This document shows, piece by piece, positions 1-5,983 of a DNA stretch of 7,264 bases. Position 1 is the first letter of the stretch. Each line of letters starts with the position of its first letter. The notes under the pieces were generated by a model that was not told the origin of the DNA, made no database searches, and was given only the letters and a program-made list of their open reading frames with translations. The stretch is from Gammaproteobacteria bacterium UBA4475 (GTDB lineage: Bacteria; Pseudomonadota; Gammaproteobacteria; Pseudomonadales; Azotimanducaceae): the NCBI GenBank assembly GCA_002389265.1, contig DGOD01000379.1, forward strand, positions 1 to 7,264. The letters are read 5' to 3'. The position numbers and the translations under genes are program-made.

Positions 1-237
1 TTCAATAGTCTCCGTGAGTGCCGCGATAAATGCCAGTGTCGTCAGAGGCTCATGGAAGGCAATATCCTTATCATAAACACCGCGCCAGCCACCCTGTCGA
101 TTCGGATCAGCACCCAAAACGTGATCATAAATTAACAATTGCCGAGCACCCAGCGCTTCTGCACCCTGAACATAGGCTTTTAATGCACCCGGATCATTTC
201 CGATCTCGTTATGAGGCAGGACCACTCCAAATTCCAT
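1..237 (-). CDS. Luciferase-like (LLM) flavin oxidoreductase, N-terminal part
   Basis: This gene is cut by the left edge of the window, leaving the first 79 codons with no stop. The protein starts MEFGVVLPHNEIGNDPG and continues with YDHVLGAD and a GGWRGVYD segment, then FHEPLTTLAFIAA. This is the beta1-alpha1-beta2 opening of the bacterial luciferase-like TIM barrel, closest to the subgroup often labelled 'LLM class F420-dependent oxidoreductase'. The cofactor cannot be settled here: the F420 label is a family habit, and FMN is as likely in a gammaproteobacterium. The ATG at 237 has a good ribosome site (GGGAG, 6 bases upstream). It follows the MaoC gene by 48 bases on the same strand and is probably the next gene of that operon. 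The family is sure; the substrate is unknown. Confidence 0.88.
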   Translation of the reverse strand, partial: MEFGVVLPHNEIGNDPGALKAYVQGAEALGARQLLIYDHVLGADPNRQGGWRGVYDKDIAFHEPLTTLAFIAALTETIE

Positions 238-285
238 CGACTACTCCCTAGATTGCTAATGCCACAACAGGTGACGGTAAAACCG

Positions 286-1284
286 CTAAGCAAAAAGTGC
301 GGCAAGACGCCAATCCAAGACCTTGACCCGATCTTGACGACAGGCAAAGGTTTCAACGTGCAAGACCGCAAGTCCGGCACCTTGTTTATTATCAACCGGT
401 AGCAGTGACTCGATCGTCACCTGCGATTCCAAAACGTCCTCTTCGAATACGGGCGCCACGTGATCACAACGGAACCAGCCTAGAATCGTTAACATTCCGG
501 GCAATGCCCTGGTCAGCTGCGCCGCAGCCATCGCGATAGTGTGCCCACCATAGACTAACCGTTGACCGTAAACGCTGCGGGTGGCGTCCGTATGGGTCAT
601 GGCCATATTCAAGGTCATACGCACAAGCTCTGGCGCCAGAGTCACTGTATCCCGGGCCTCGATCTGAATGATGCTGCCTGCTTTGAGCGCACTGAAGTGC
701 GGCGCCTTGACTCGAGTTCGAAAGGATTCAAACTGCCAATCCGGGACTAATGCCAGGAGAGTCTCCGGTTCGATGATGTCTGGCATATTGGTAAAGTCAT
801 CTTCGTGGCCCGTATTGGCATTCGGGTTCCGGCAAGGAATCATCGGACAACGCCAGAACAACATAACTGTTTCGTCATGCTGGTTCTGAACATGAATTTC
901 AAGTGCAACCATACCGGATGCTGGCCGACCCTCTCGGCGCTTGTTCTGGCGCAAACCGACAACACGGGTGGTCGTCGTCAGAGTGTCACCAATGAAAGCT
1001 GGTCGCTGGAGCTTCATGCCACGATAGAACAGATTACCCATGACCCGCTGCGAAGGAATAGTGCTCTGACCGATAGCCAAGTTACAGACCAAAGACGGGT
1101 TCACTAGTGCTCGAGAATGTCCGGTGACACATTGCGAGAGCACATGATCCAGCGGCAAACGCAGTCGATCACCAAACATCGCCTGGTGAATAGCGGCATG
1201 TCCCTCAGTAATAGTAACTGCGGGGACGTCGCTATAATCGTCCCCGATTTTAAAATCTTCAAACCAGGGTACTGCAACTGTCAT
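286..1284 (-). CDS. Two-hotdog MaoC-family acyl-CoA dehydratase-like protein
   Basis: This 332-residue protein has the size and layout of tandem-hotdog MaoC proteins related to mesaconyl-CoA hydratase. The N-terminal hotdog covers about residues 8-150, with FKIGD, a TITEGH helix start, GDRLRLPLDH (38-47) and LFYRGMKLQRPAFIGDTL (85-102). The C-terminal hotdog covers about 175-330, with MAMTHTDATR (227-236) and LVYGGHTIAMAAAQL (243-257). Family members hydrate or dehydrate acyl-CoA thioesters in the cytoplasm. The usual D-x4-H catalytic pair is incomplete in both halves: Asp39 is present but Pro44 stands where His is expected, and Asn226 precedes His231 where Asp is expected. The start codon overlaps the stop of the DSD1 gene as ATGA, with GAGGT upstream, which implies translational coupling. 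The fold is secure; exact activity and substrate are not. Confidence 0.9.
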   Translation of the reverse strand: MTVAVPWFEDFKIGDDYSDVPAVTITEGHAAIHQAMFGDRLRLPLDHVLSQCVTGHSRALVNPSLVCNLAIGQSTIPSQRVMGNLFYRGMKLQRPAFIGDTLTTTTRVVGLRQNKRREGRPASGMVALEIHVQNQHDETVMLFWRCPMIPCRNPNANTGHEDDFTNMPDIIEPETLLALVPDWQFESFRTRVKAPHFSALKAGSIIQIEARDTVTLAPELVRMTLNMAMTHTDATRSVYGQRLVYGGHTIAMAAAQLTRALPGMLTILGWFRCDHVAPVFEEDVLESQVTIESLLPVDNKQGAGLAVLHVETFACRQDRVKVLDWRLAALFA

Positions 1285-2456
1285 TGTGACTTACCTCGTG
1301 CTGAGATCGGCCAAATTTCTTCCACCAGGCCATTGCGGTAAGGAAAATAGAAATCATATAGATTGACAGTCGGATCACAGTGCGGTGTCAGCATCGTCAG
1401 TCTATCACCCAGCTGAATGTCACGGGACGGGTTATTCAAACGAACAATACCGTGCTCGTCTCCACCCCAATGATAGACAACACCTTCAATATCACGAAAC
1501 TGCGGGGCTACGGAATCAGAGGCAAAGGATTTATAACCGGCATCAACCGTGATCAAACGTGTTTGAGGTTGACTGATCGCCGTCACTAAAACAAACAATG
1601 ATGGCTCAAAAGCGTCAAACAACTCACCCACCTGACCGCCAATGTCACGATACTCGACATCCATGAAAGCGTAGGACCCAGCCTGCAACTCCGTTAAGGC
1701 ACCGATCCCAGGTTCGATATCAAAGGTCCCGGTACCACCGCCGCTGAATACGTCGACGACTATTCCGTTAGCCTGGAACAATGCACGAGTTTCAATACCC
1801 GGAGCCAGCAATTCCACATACTTGGCCCGCCGCTTCTCAAAGCCTTTAATATGCATGCAATTGCCGATATACATCTGTAGGCCAGAAAACCTCAGGCATG
1901 GACATTCATCAACGATATATTGGCCCAGTGCCAAAGCTGGATCACCACAGGCGATACCCGTTCTCCCCATACCAGGATCTAGATCAATCAGGACTTTCAG
2001 GTGCACACCAGCCTGCTCCGCTGCTGCATTAAATTGCTCCGCCCCCTTGATATGATCAACAACGATACGTAGCTCTGCTGAATGGGCAGCCATAGCAATG
2101 ACTCGGGCGATTTTATCCGCCGTGACGACCGGTGAAGTAATCAGAATATTATCGACACCGCCGGCCAGCATGACCTCGGCCTCACTCACTGTCGCCGCGC
2201 AAACGCCTAACGCCCCATTCTCGATTTGTTTGCGAGCGATGATCGGTGATTTGTGCATCTTGGTGTGGCCCCGCAACCCCAAACCGTGTTTCTGCACATG
2301 TTGCTGCATCTTTTCCAGATTACTTTCGAATATATCGAGATCTAGCACCAGGGCTGGCGTGGGCAGACTGGCAATAGGTACCGGTGGATCCAGCCGAATC
2401 GGTTCGATGGGCACCTTGCGCAAGGTGTCTTCCATAAATTGCTCTAGTGTCGTCAT
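1281..2456 (-). CDS. DSD1-family PLP enzyme (D-threonine aldolase / D-serine dehydratase-like)
   Basis: This 391-residue protein is a fold-type III PLP enzyme of the alanine racemase-like group. The N-terminal barrel opens with LPTPALVLDLDIFESNL (31-47). Lys66 in RGHTKMHKSP is the expected Schiff-base lysine. IDLDPGMGRTG (157-167) and FSGGGTGTFD (237-246) are the phosphate and substrate loops of the family. The C-terminal beta domain carries GDEHGIV (332-338) and HCDPTVNLYD (359-368). His359-x-Asp361 matches the divalent metal pair of D-threonine aldolase; zinc-dependent D-serine dehydratases have His-x-Cys there. Likely reactions are therefore aldol cleavage or dehydration of a D-3-hydroxy amino acid. 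The ATG at 2456 has GGTGAG 8 bases upstream, and an in-frame TGA lies just before it. The gene overlaps MaoC by 4 bases at its 3' end and a 16-codon ORF at its 5' end. Confidence 0.92.
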   Translation of the reverse strand: MTTLEQFMEDTLRKVPIEPIRLDPPVPIASLPTPALVLDLDIFESNLEKMQQHVQKHGLGLRGHTKMHKSPIIARKQIENGALGVCAATVSEAEVMLAGGVDNILITSPVVTADKIARVIAMAAHSAELRIVVDHIKGAEQFNAAAEQAGVHLKVLIDLDPGMGRTGIACGDPALALGQYIVDECPCLRFSGLQMYIGNCMHIKGFEKRRAKYVELLAPGIETRALFQANGIVVDVFSGGGTGTFDIEPGIGALTELQAGSYAFMDVEYRDIGGQVGELFDAFEPSLFVLVTAISQPQTRLITVDAGYKSFASDSVAPQFRDIEGVVYHWGGDEHGIVRLNNPSRDIQLGDRLTMLTPHCDPTVNLYDFYFPYRNGLVEEIWPISARGKSQ

Positions 2457-2503
2457 CGCCGCTTCTCACCGGTTAAAGCTTGTAAAGTCATCTCAGTGTA
2501 CAT
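2453..2503 (-). CDS. Candidate 16-residue leader ORF before the DSD1 gene
   Basis: An ATG at 2503 is preceded by a strong ribosome site (GAGGTAA at 2507-2513, 3 bases before the ATG with 6 bases from its GAGG core). It opens a 16-codon frame encoding MYTEMTLQALTGEKRR. Its TGA overlaps the DSD1 start as ATGA, the same join used between the DSD1 and MaoC genes. The frame fills the whole gap between the CDF stop and the DSD1 start and is in a different frame from both. What is seen is the ribosome site and the overlap. That it is translated, and that it couples translation to the DSD1 gene, is inference. It has no recognisable family and no run of one amino acid that would suggest attenuation. 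It could equally be a chance frame downstream of a leftover ribosome site. Confidence 0.35.
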   Translation of the reverse strand: MYTEMTLQALTGEKRR

Positions 2504-2518
2504 GAATTACCTCGACGA

Positions 2519-3472
2519 TTAATCGCAGTGGATATTTGCGCACATTAAGTCTTTTTCGACTTGGAGTGTTACATGATGGATATTAAAGCGCGCATGCAGA
2601 TCGGCGCTGATTCGGGCGTAGTTTTCCGAATCTTCCCACAGTGTGTTTTCAGGCATCACTAGATGCGCGGTCAAACTGTTTTCCTGGGTACTCATGGCCC
2701 AGATATGCAGATCATGGACCTCGTTCACGCCGTCTATGCTGCCAAGAAACTGCCGCACCGCATCGATATCGATACCCTGTGGCACAGCATCCAGTATCAG
2801 GTTGACCGAATCCCGTAACAAACCCCAGGTGCCCGCTAGAATCACCGCGACGATCAGCAGACCAGTCAACGGATCAACCCACTGCCAGCCGGTATAAAGC
2901 ACGATAATGGCGGCGATGACCACGCCCGCAGAGATGAGTGCATCGTAGGCCAGGTGCAGAAAAGCCCCCCGAGTATTCAGGTCGCTTCGGCTGCCCCGCA
3001 TAAACAACATCGCAGTGCCGGCGTTGACGAAAATACCAATTGCTGCAACCACCATGACGGTGATTTCATGCATCGGCGTAGGGGAGAGAAATTTCTGGAT
3101 GGATTCGTAAGCAATAAAACCTGCAACAAATACCAGCACAACCGCATTGATGATCGCCGCGAGAATCGTCGTTCGGCGAAACCCATAACTATATAGCTGG
3201 CTGGATTTTTGGGTGGTTAGATAGGCAGCACCCCATGCCAATAACAACCCTAATACGTCTGATAAGTTATGTCCGGCATCACCTAAAAGACTCACCGAAC
3301 TGGTCATCAGGCCATAGAAAGCTTCGAGCACGGTAAAGACGAGATTGGCAGATATCGCAATCACAAAACTGACATTGAGATTGCTGAAGTCAACCTCATG
3401 ACTGTGATGATGATCATGTTCATGGACATGATCATGAACCTGCCCGCCTTCCAACCCGCTCATCTCAGACAT
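2519..3472 (-). CDS. CDF cation efflux transporter, ZitB/CzcD-like, His-rich N-terminus
   Basis: This 317-residue inner-membrane protein has the CDF layout. The cytoplasmic N-terminus has eight His between residues 13 and 25. Six hydrophobic segments follow at about 33-55, 60-83, 102-122, 136-158, 172-193 and 200-220, then a cytoplasmic dimerisation domain (about 221-310) with VNEVHDLHIWAMS and HHVTLQVE. The transport-site pairs are complete: His68/Asp72 in GDAGHNLSD and His173/Asp177 in HLAYD. The HD-HD set is typical of zinc exporters driven by protons. The gene begins 3 bases after the slyD stop and in the same frame. GAGG at 3474-3477 sits only 1 base before this ATG but 10 bases before Met4 (ATG at 3463), so Met4 may be the real start. 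It lies ahead of the DSD1 gene in the same operon. Confidence 0.93.
   Translation of the reverse strand: MSEMSGLEGGQVHDHVHEHDHHHSHEVDFSNLNVSFVIAISANLVFTVLEAFYGLMTSSVSLLGDAGHNLSDVLGLLLAWGAAYLTTQKSSQLYSYGFRRTTILAAIINAVVLVFVAGFIAYESIQKFLSPTPMHEITVMVVAAIGIFVNAGTAMLFMRGSRSDLNTRGAFLHLAYDALISAGVVIAAIIVLYTGWQWVDPLTGLLIVAVILAGTWGLLRDSVNLILDAVPQGIDIDAVRQFLGSIDGVNEVHDLHIWAMSTQENSLTAHLVMPENTLWEDSENYARISADLHARFNIHHVTLQVEKDLMCANIHCD
3410..3435 (-). repeat. Perfect 10-bp inverted repeat inside the CDF His-rich codons
   Basis: The arms at 3410-3419 and 3426-3435 are exact inverted copies (ATGATCATGT / ACATGATCAT) around a 6-base loop. In the CDF mRNA this forms a hairpin starting about 37 bases after the ATG, over the codons for the HDHVHEHDH run. 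Repeated CAT and GAT codons make such symmetry easier by chance, so a function is not implied by the hairpin alone. Confidence 0.7.
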
Positions 3473-3494
3473 GCCTCAATGTGCATGTCCATGA
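3420..3494 (-). repeat. 11-bp inverted repeat flanking the CDF start codon
   Basis: TCATGGACATG at 3420-3430 and its exact reverse complement at 3484-3494 (the end of slyD) are 53 bases apart. Paired in the mRNA they would close a loop holding the slyD stop, the GAGG site and both candidate CDF start codons. The left arm shares 3426-3430 with one arm of the 3410-3435 hairpin, so the two structures cannot form together. Confidence 0.6.
3474..3477 (-). promoter_or_regulatory. Ribosome site for the CDF gene, overlapping the slyD stop
   Basis: GAGG on the minus strand shares its first two bases with the slyD TGA. It is 1 base from the annotated CDF ATG (3472) and 10 bases from the next in-frame ATG (3463). 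The spacing favours initiation at Met4, or reinitiation by ribosomes finishing slyD. No other purine-rich site lies at a suitable distance from the first ATG. Confidence 0.5.
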
Positions 3495-3940
3495 TCCAAC
3501 TCTTCTTCCGTCGCGGCCCTGATCGCTTCAATGGTCACATCGAAGTGAAGGATTTCACCCGCTAACGGATGGTTTGCATCAACCGTCACCACATCTTCCG
3601 AGACAGAGACGACTTTAACCGGTTGCTCTTGGCCATCCGCACCACCCGCTTGGAATTGCATCCCTGGCTCAACCTTTTCAACCCCTTCAAAGGCACTCAG
3701 CGGTACTGCCTGAATCAAGTCAGCATTCACCGGCCCGTAGGCTTCATCTGGCTGAATATCGACTGACAGCTTATCGCCAACGCCATGCCCGTCGAGGGCC
3801 TTCTCAAGCCCTGGAATCAGGCCGCCAGTGCCATGTAAATAGGTCAGTGGGTCCATCTCGAGTGACGAGTCCAGCACCTCACCACTGACATTGCTCAGTT
3901 CGTAATGAATACTGACGACCGCATTCGCGACTATTTTCAT
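3476..3940 (-). CDS. slyD: SlyD-like FKBP-type peptidyl-prolyl isomerase
   Basis: This 154-residue cytoplasmic protein is an FKBP prolyl isomerase with the SlyD insert-in-flap chaperone domain. The FKBP part spans about 1-68 and 125-145, with VVSIHYEL, LTYLHGTGGLIPGLEKALDGH (32-52) and DEAYGP. The insert domain lies at about 70-124. ANHPLAGE (122-129) is the SlyD signature loop. The end, ATEEELDHGHAH, matches the point where E. coli SlyD (196 residues) goes on into its His- and Cys-rich metal tail, so here that tail is absent apart from HGHAH. Family role: prolyl isomerisation, folding and metal delivery. GGGAGA precedes the ATG. The zinc-type CDF gene follows after 3 bases in the same frame, so a single TGA separates a tail-less SlyD from a His-rich N-terminus. 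Confidence 0.93.
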   Translation of the reverse strand: MKIVANAVVSIHYELSNVSGEVLDSSLEMDPLTYLHGTGGLIPGLEKALDGHGVGDKLSVDIQPDEAYGPVNADLIQAVPLSAFEGVEKVEPGMQFQAGGADGQEQPVKVVSVSEDVVTVDANHPLAGEILHFDVTIEAIRAATEEELDHGHAH

Positions 3941-4138
3941 GGTATCTCCCAGATCGAATTAATTTGTTTGAGGGGCGGCGGCAATATTGGCTCTCAAAAC
4001 TTCATTTCATCCCTGTTATCACCTGCCCAACAGGCTTCAGCAGTATTGTCCTGCGATCCCAGCTTAGCCGATCCAAGATTAAATCTCGACTCTAGGACTC
4101 ACGTCGACCCACAGCATAAGTCAGCTGCGAAGCAGATT
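3941..4138. other. 198-base intergenic region between pdxH and slyD
   Basis: No convincing coding frame is present. It holds the candidate promoter at 4078-4107, the palindrome AGATT-A-AATCT at 4076-4086, and an inverted repeat TCGAC/GTCGA at 4086-4107. There is no GC-rich stem followed by a T run downstream of pdxH, so a rho-independent terminator is not evident and read-through from pdxH into slyD is possible. Confidence 0.6.
4078..4107 (-). promoter_or_regulatory. Candidate sigma70 promoter for the slyD operon
   Basis: On the minus strand TCGACG (4102-4107, 4 of 6 to the -35 consensus) and TTTAAT (4078-4083, 5 of 6 to the -10 consensus) are separated by 18 bases. Transcription would start near 4071 and leave a leader of about 130 bases before slyD. 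The -10 box lies in an 11-base near-perfect palindrome (4076-4086), a possible operator. This was found by eye, and no other position in the 198-base gap scored better. Confidence 0.35.
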
Positions 4139-4777
4139 TCACGGTGAAAGACGCTCTATGATCCAGGTATCCTTAGTGCCTTGTGAATATCTGAAACGAT
4201 CATGCAAGCGATTCTCTCCACCCTGCCAGAATTCCCAGGCTATGGGCGTAATATAGAAGCCACCCCAAAACTCGGGCATAGGAATCTCTTGCCCGCTGAA
4301 GCGCGCACTGGTTGCTTCAAACTCAGCATCAAGGACCGCACGAGACGCGATTGGCTGACTCTGTGCTGAAGTCCAGGCAGCCAATTGGCTGTCTCTGGGA
4401 CGACTGCTAAAATAGGCTTGCGCATCGGCAACCGGCACTGAAGTCACGGAACCCATAACACTGACCTGGCGATCCAACGCCAGCCAAGGAAACAGCACGC
4501 TGACCCGAGCATTCGTTGCCATCTCGCGGGCCTTGGTGCTTTCCAGATTCGTAAAAAAAGTCAGGCCGTGTTGACTAATCTCCTTTAACAAAACCGTCCG
4601 CTGTCTGGGCTGACCAGCGGCGTCAACGGTGGCCAACACCATCGCGGTAACATCACTCAATCCTGCTGTCTGCGCCTGCTGCATCCATATATCAAACTGT
4701 GCGAAGGGAGACTCATGCAGCCCCGCTCGATCTAACTTGCCGTAGCGATACTCGCGACGTTCATCTTTGAGGCTCAT
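4139..4777 (-). CDS. pdxH: Pyridoxamine/pyridoxine 5'-phosphate oxidase
   Basis: This 212-residue FMN enzyme makes pyridoxal 5'-phosphate (PLP) by oxidising pyridoxamine or pyridoxine 5'-phosphate with O2, in the cytoplasm. The family signatures are all present: RTVLLKE (60-66) and FFTN (74-77) for FMN, SxK at 80-82, SRPRDSQLAAW (125-135), EFWGGFYITP (169-178), and the C-terminal signature FWQGGENRLHDRF (183-195), in which Arg190 and His192 match the PLP-contacting residues of E. coli PdxH. Length is close to the 218 of E. coli. The ATG at 4777 lies inside the end of the FAD oxidoreductase gene (17-base overlap), with AGGA 10 bases upstream, so the two are co-transcribed. PLP is the cofactor of the DSD1 enzyme encoded about 1.7 kb downstream on the same strand. 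Confidence 0.97.
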   Translation of the reverse strand: MSLKDERREYRYGKLDRAGLHESPFAQFDIWMQQAQTAGLSDVTAMVLATVDAAGQPRQRTVLLKEISQHGLTFFTNLESTKAREMATNARVSVLFPWLALDRQVSVMGSVTSVPVADAQAYFSSRPRDSQLAAWTSAQSQPIASRAVLDAEFEATSARFSGQEIPMPEFWGGFYITPIAWEFWQGGENRLHDRFRYSQGTKDTWIIERLSP

Positions 4778-5894
4778 AATTTGTGTATCCTAAAATATCA
4801 GTGTGTACATAGTCGGCTATCGCCAGTGCGGCTGTCAGGCCAGGCGATTCAATACCGAACAAGTTAACGAGCCCGGTCAGGCCATGCACACTCGGCCCCT
4901 GAATCACGAAATCTGCCGGGCTGCCACCCGGCGCCTGCAGCTTTGGCCGAATACCGGCGTAATCAGGCACCAACCTGGCTTTTTCGATTTGTGGATAATA
5001 ACGTCGAATTGCCTGAAAGTAACCCTCGCGGCTGGCTTCCGGCACACTGTAGTCTGCCGTATCAACATACTCTACATTTGGTCCAAATTTAACCCGCCCA
5101 CCCAGATCTAAGGTGGCATGAACGCCGAGCCCGGCGCCAGATGCCTCAGGTACCGGATAAATCAAATGTTTGAAATGATGCTTACCCGTCAGACTGAAGT
5201 AGAGCCCTTTGCAGAGATACAGCGGCGGGATGTGGGCGGGGTCAAGCCCCGTGCAACTAGCTGCCAAAACCTGTGCGCCCAAACCGGCCGCGTTAATCAC
5301 TGATCGACAGCCAAACCGATAGTCAGCGCCGTTCACCTGGCAAAGCACAACAAAACCATCGTCCACTGCGTCAATGGCCTCGACTCGCGTCGAACCGACA
5401 AAGCTGCCACCCCGTTGTTCTAAATCAGACAGCAAGCTGTGCATCAAATCATGGGCGCTGACAATACCCGTAGTCGGCGAAAACAGTGCCATGCTGGCTC
5501 TAATATGCGCTTGGGCATCAGTAACCTGCGAGCCCGACCAGATGGACAGATCAACGCCATTCACCCAGGCCAACTGTTGGATATCCGACAGGGCAGCCTC
5601 CTCCGTGACATCGGTTGCGACGATCAGTTTACCGCAGCGCTGGTGAGCCACACCGTGCGACTGACAATACTCGTAAAGCTGGCGGCCGCCCTCGATGCAC
5701 AGCCTTGCCTTCAGTGAATCCGATGGATAGTAAATACCGGCATGAATCACTTCGCTATTACGACTGCTGATACCCTGACCGATCGAAGTCGCCTGATCGA
5801 CGACCAGCACTTCTGGCACAGCAGCCGCCAGCGCTCTGGCAATCGCCAGGCCAATAACACCACCGCCAATGACACAAGTATCTATAAAATCCAT
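4761..5894 (-). CDS. FAD-dependent oxidoreductase, L-2-hydroxyglutarate dehydrogenase-like
   Basis: This 377-residue protein of the DAO/L2HGDH family binds FAD through a Rossmann motif right at its N-terminus (CVIGGGVIGLAIARAL, 7-22), followed by the acidic VVDQ end of beta2. SSRNSEVIHAGIYYP (43-57) is the signature loop of the L-2-hydroxyglutarate dehydrogenase group. VINAAGLGA (199-207) and the closing FGIESPGLTAALAIADYV (346-363) complete the FAD site. Family members oxidise 2-hydroxy acids such as L-2-hydroxyglutarate and pass electrons to O2 or quinone; related paralogues act on other hydroxy or amino acids, so the substrate is not certain. The ATG at 5894 was chosen because the GxGxxG motif begins ten residues later. 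GGGAG lies 11 bases and GGCGGT 0 bases upstream. The end overlaps pdxH by 17 bases. Confidence 0.9.
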   Translation of the reverse strand: MDFIDTCVIGGGVIGLAIARALAAAVPEVLVVDQATSIGQGISSRNSEVIHAGIYYPSDSLKARLCIEGGRQLYEYCQSHGVAHQRCGKLIVATDVTEEAALSDIQQLAWVNGVDLSIWSGSQVTDAQAHIRASMALFSPTTGIVSAHDLMHSLLSDLEQRGGSFVGSTRVEAIDAVDDGFVVLCQVNGADYRFGCRSVINAAGLGAQVLAASCTGLDPAHIPPLYLCKGLYFSLTGKHHFKHLIYPVPEASGAGLGVHATLDLGGRVKFGPNVEYVDTADYSVPEASREGYFQAIRRYYPQIEKARLVPDYAGIRPKLQAPGGSPADFVIQGPSVHGLTGLVNLFGIESPGLTAALAIADYVHTDILGYTNYEPQR

Positions 5895-5983
5895 ACCGCC
5901 AATTGCTCCCGCATAAAAATTTGATTCGATATCAGCCCCGTGCTTTGGTACCCTCCACCGAAGATTCTCAGCCGTTAAAACCC
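5895..5983. promoter_or_regulatory. Divergent intergenic region between the FAD oxidoreductase and the YiiP-like CDF
   Basis: These 89 bases must hold the start signals for two divergent units. I found no good paired -35/-10 boxes on either strand. TTGATT at 5921-5926 is a possible plus-strand -35 but has no convincing -10. TTTTTAT facing the FAD gene is a weak minus-strand -10 candidate. Either promoter may extend into the coding region of the other gene. Confidence 0.3.

Noticed and set aside
805..1107. 100-codon plus-strand open frame opposite the MaoC gene
   Set aside because: The MaoC frame has clear family motifs through the whole stretch; the plus-strand product resembles nothing and has low-complexity composition.
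2098..2505. 135-codon plus-strand open frame
   Set aside because: It lies antisense to the DSD1 gene, is rich in Ser, Arg and Cys without a recognisable domain, and has no ribosome site; it is a shadow of the real gene.
4086..4107. Inverted repeat TCGAC/GTCGA as a terminator of pdxH
   Set aside because: The stem is 5 bp with a 12-base loop and no T run; it fits better as part of the promoter region.
3905..4147. 80-codon plus-strand frame in the pdxH-slyD gap
   Set aside because: It starts inside slyD, ends inside pdxH, lacks a ribosome site and a recognisable domain; the gap is better read as a promoter region.
5903..5983. TTG start for the YiiP-like CDF
   Set aside because: It would add 27 residues without CDF features and reach almost to the start of the divergent gene; ATG at 5984 is preferred, though its ribosome site is weak.
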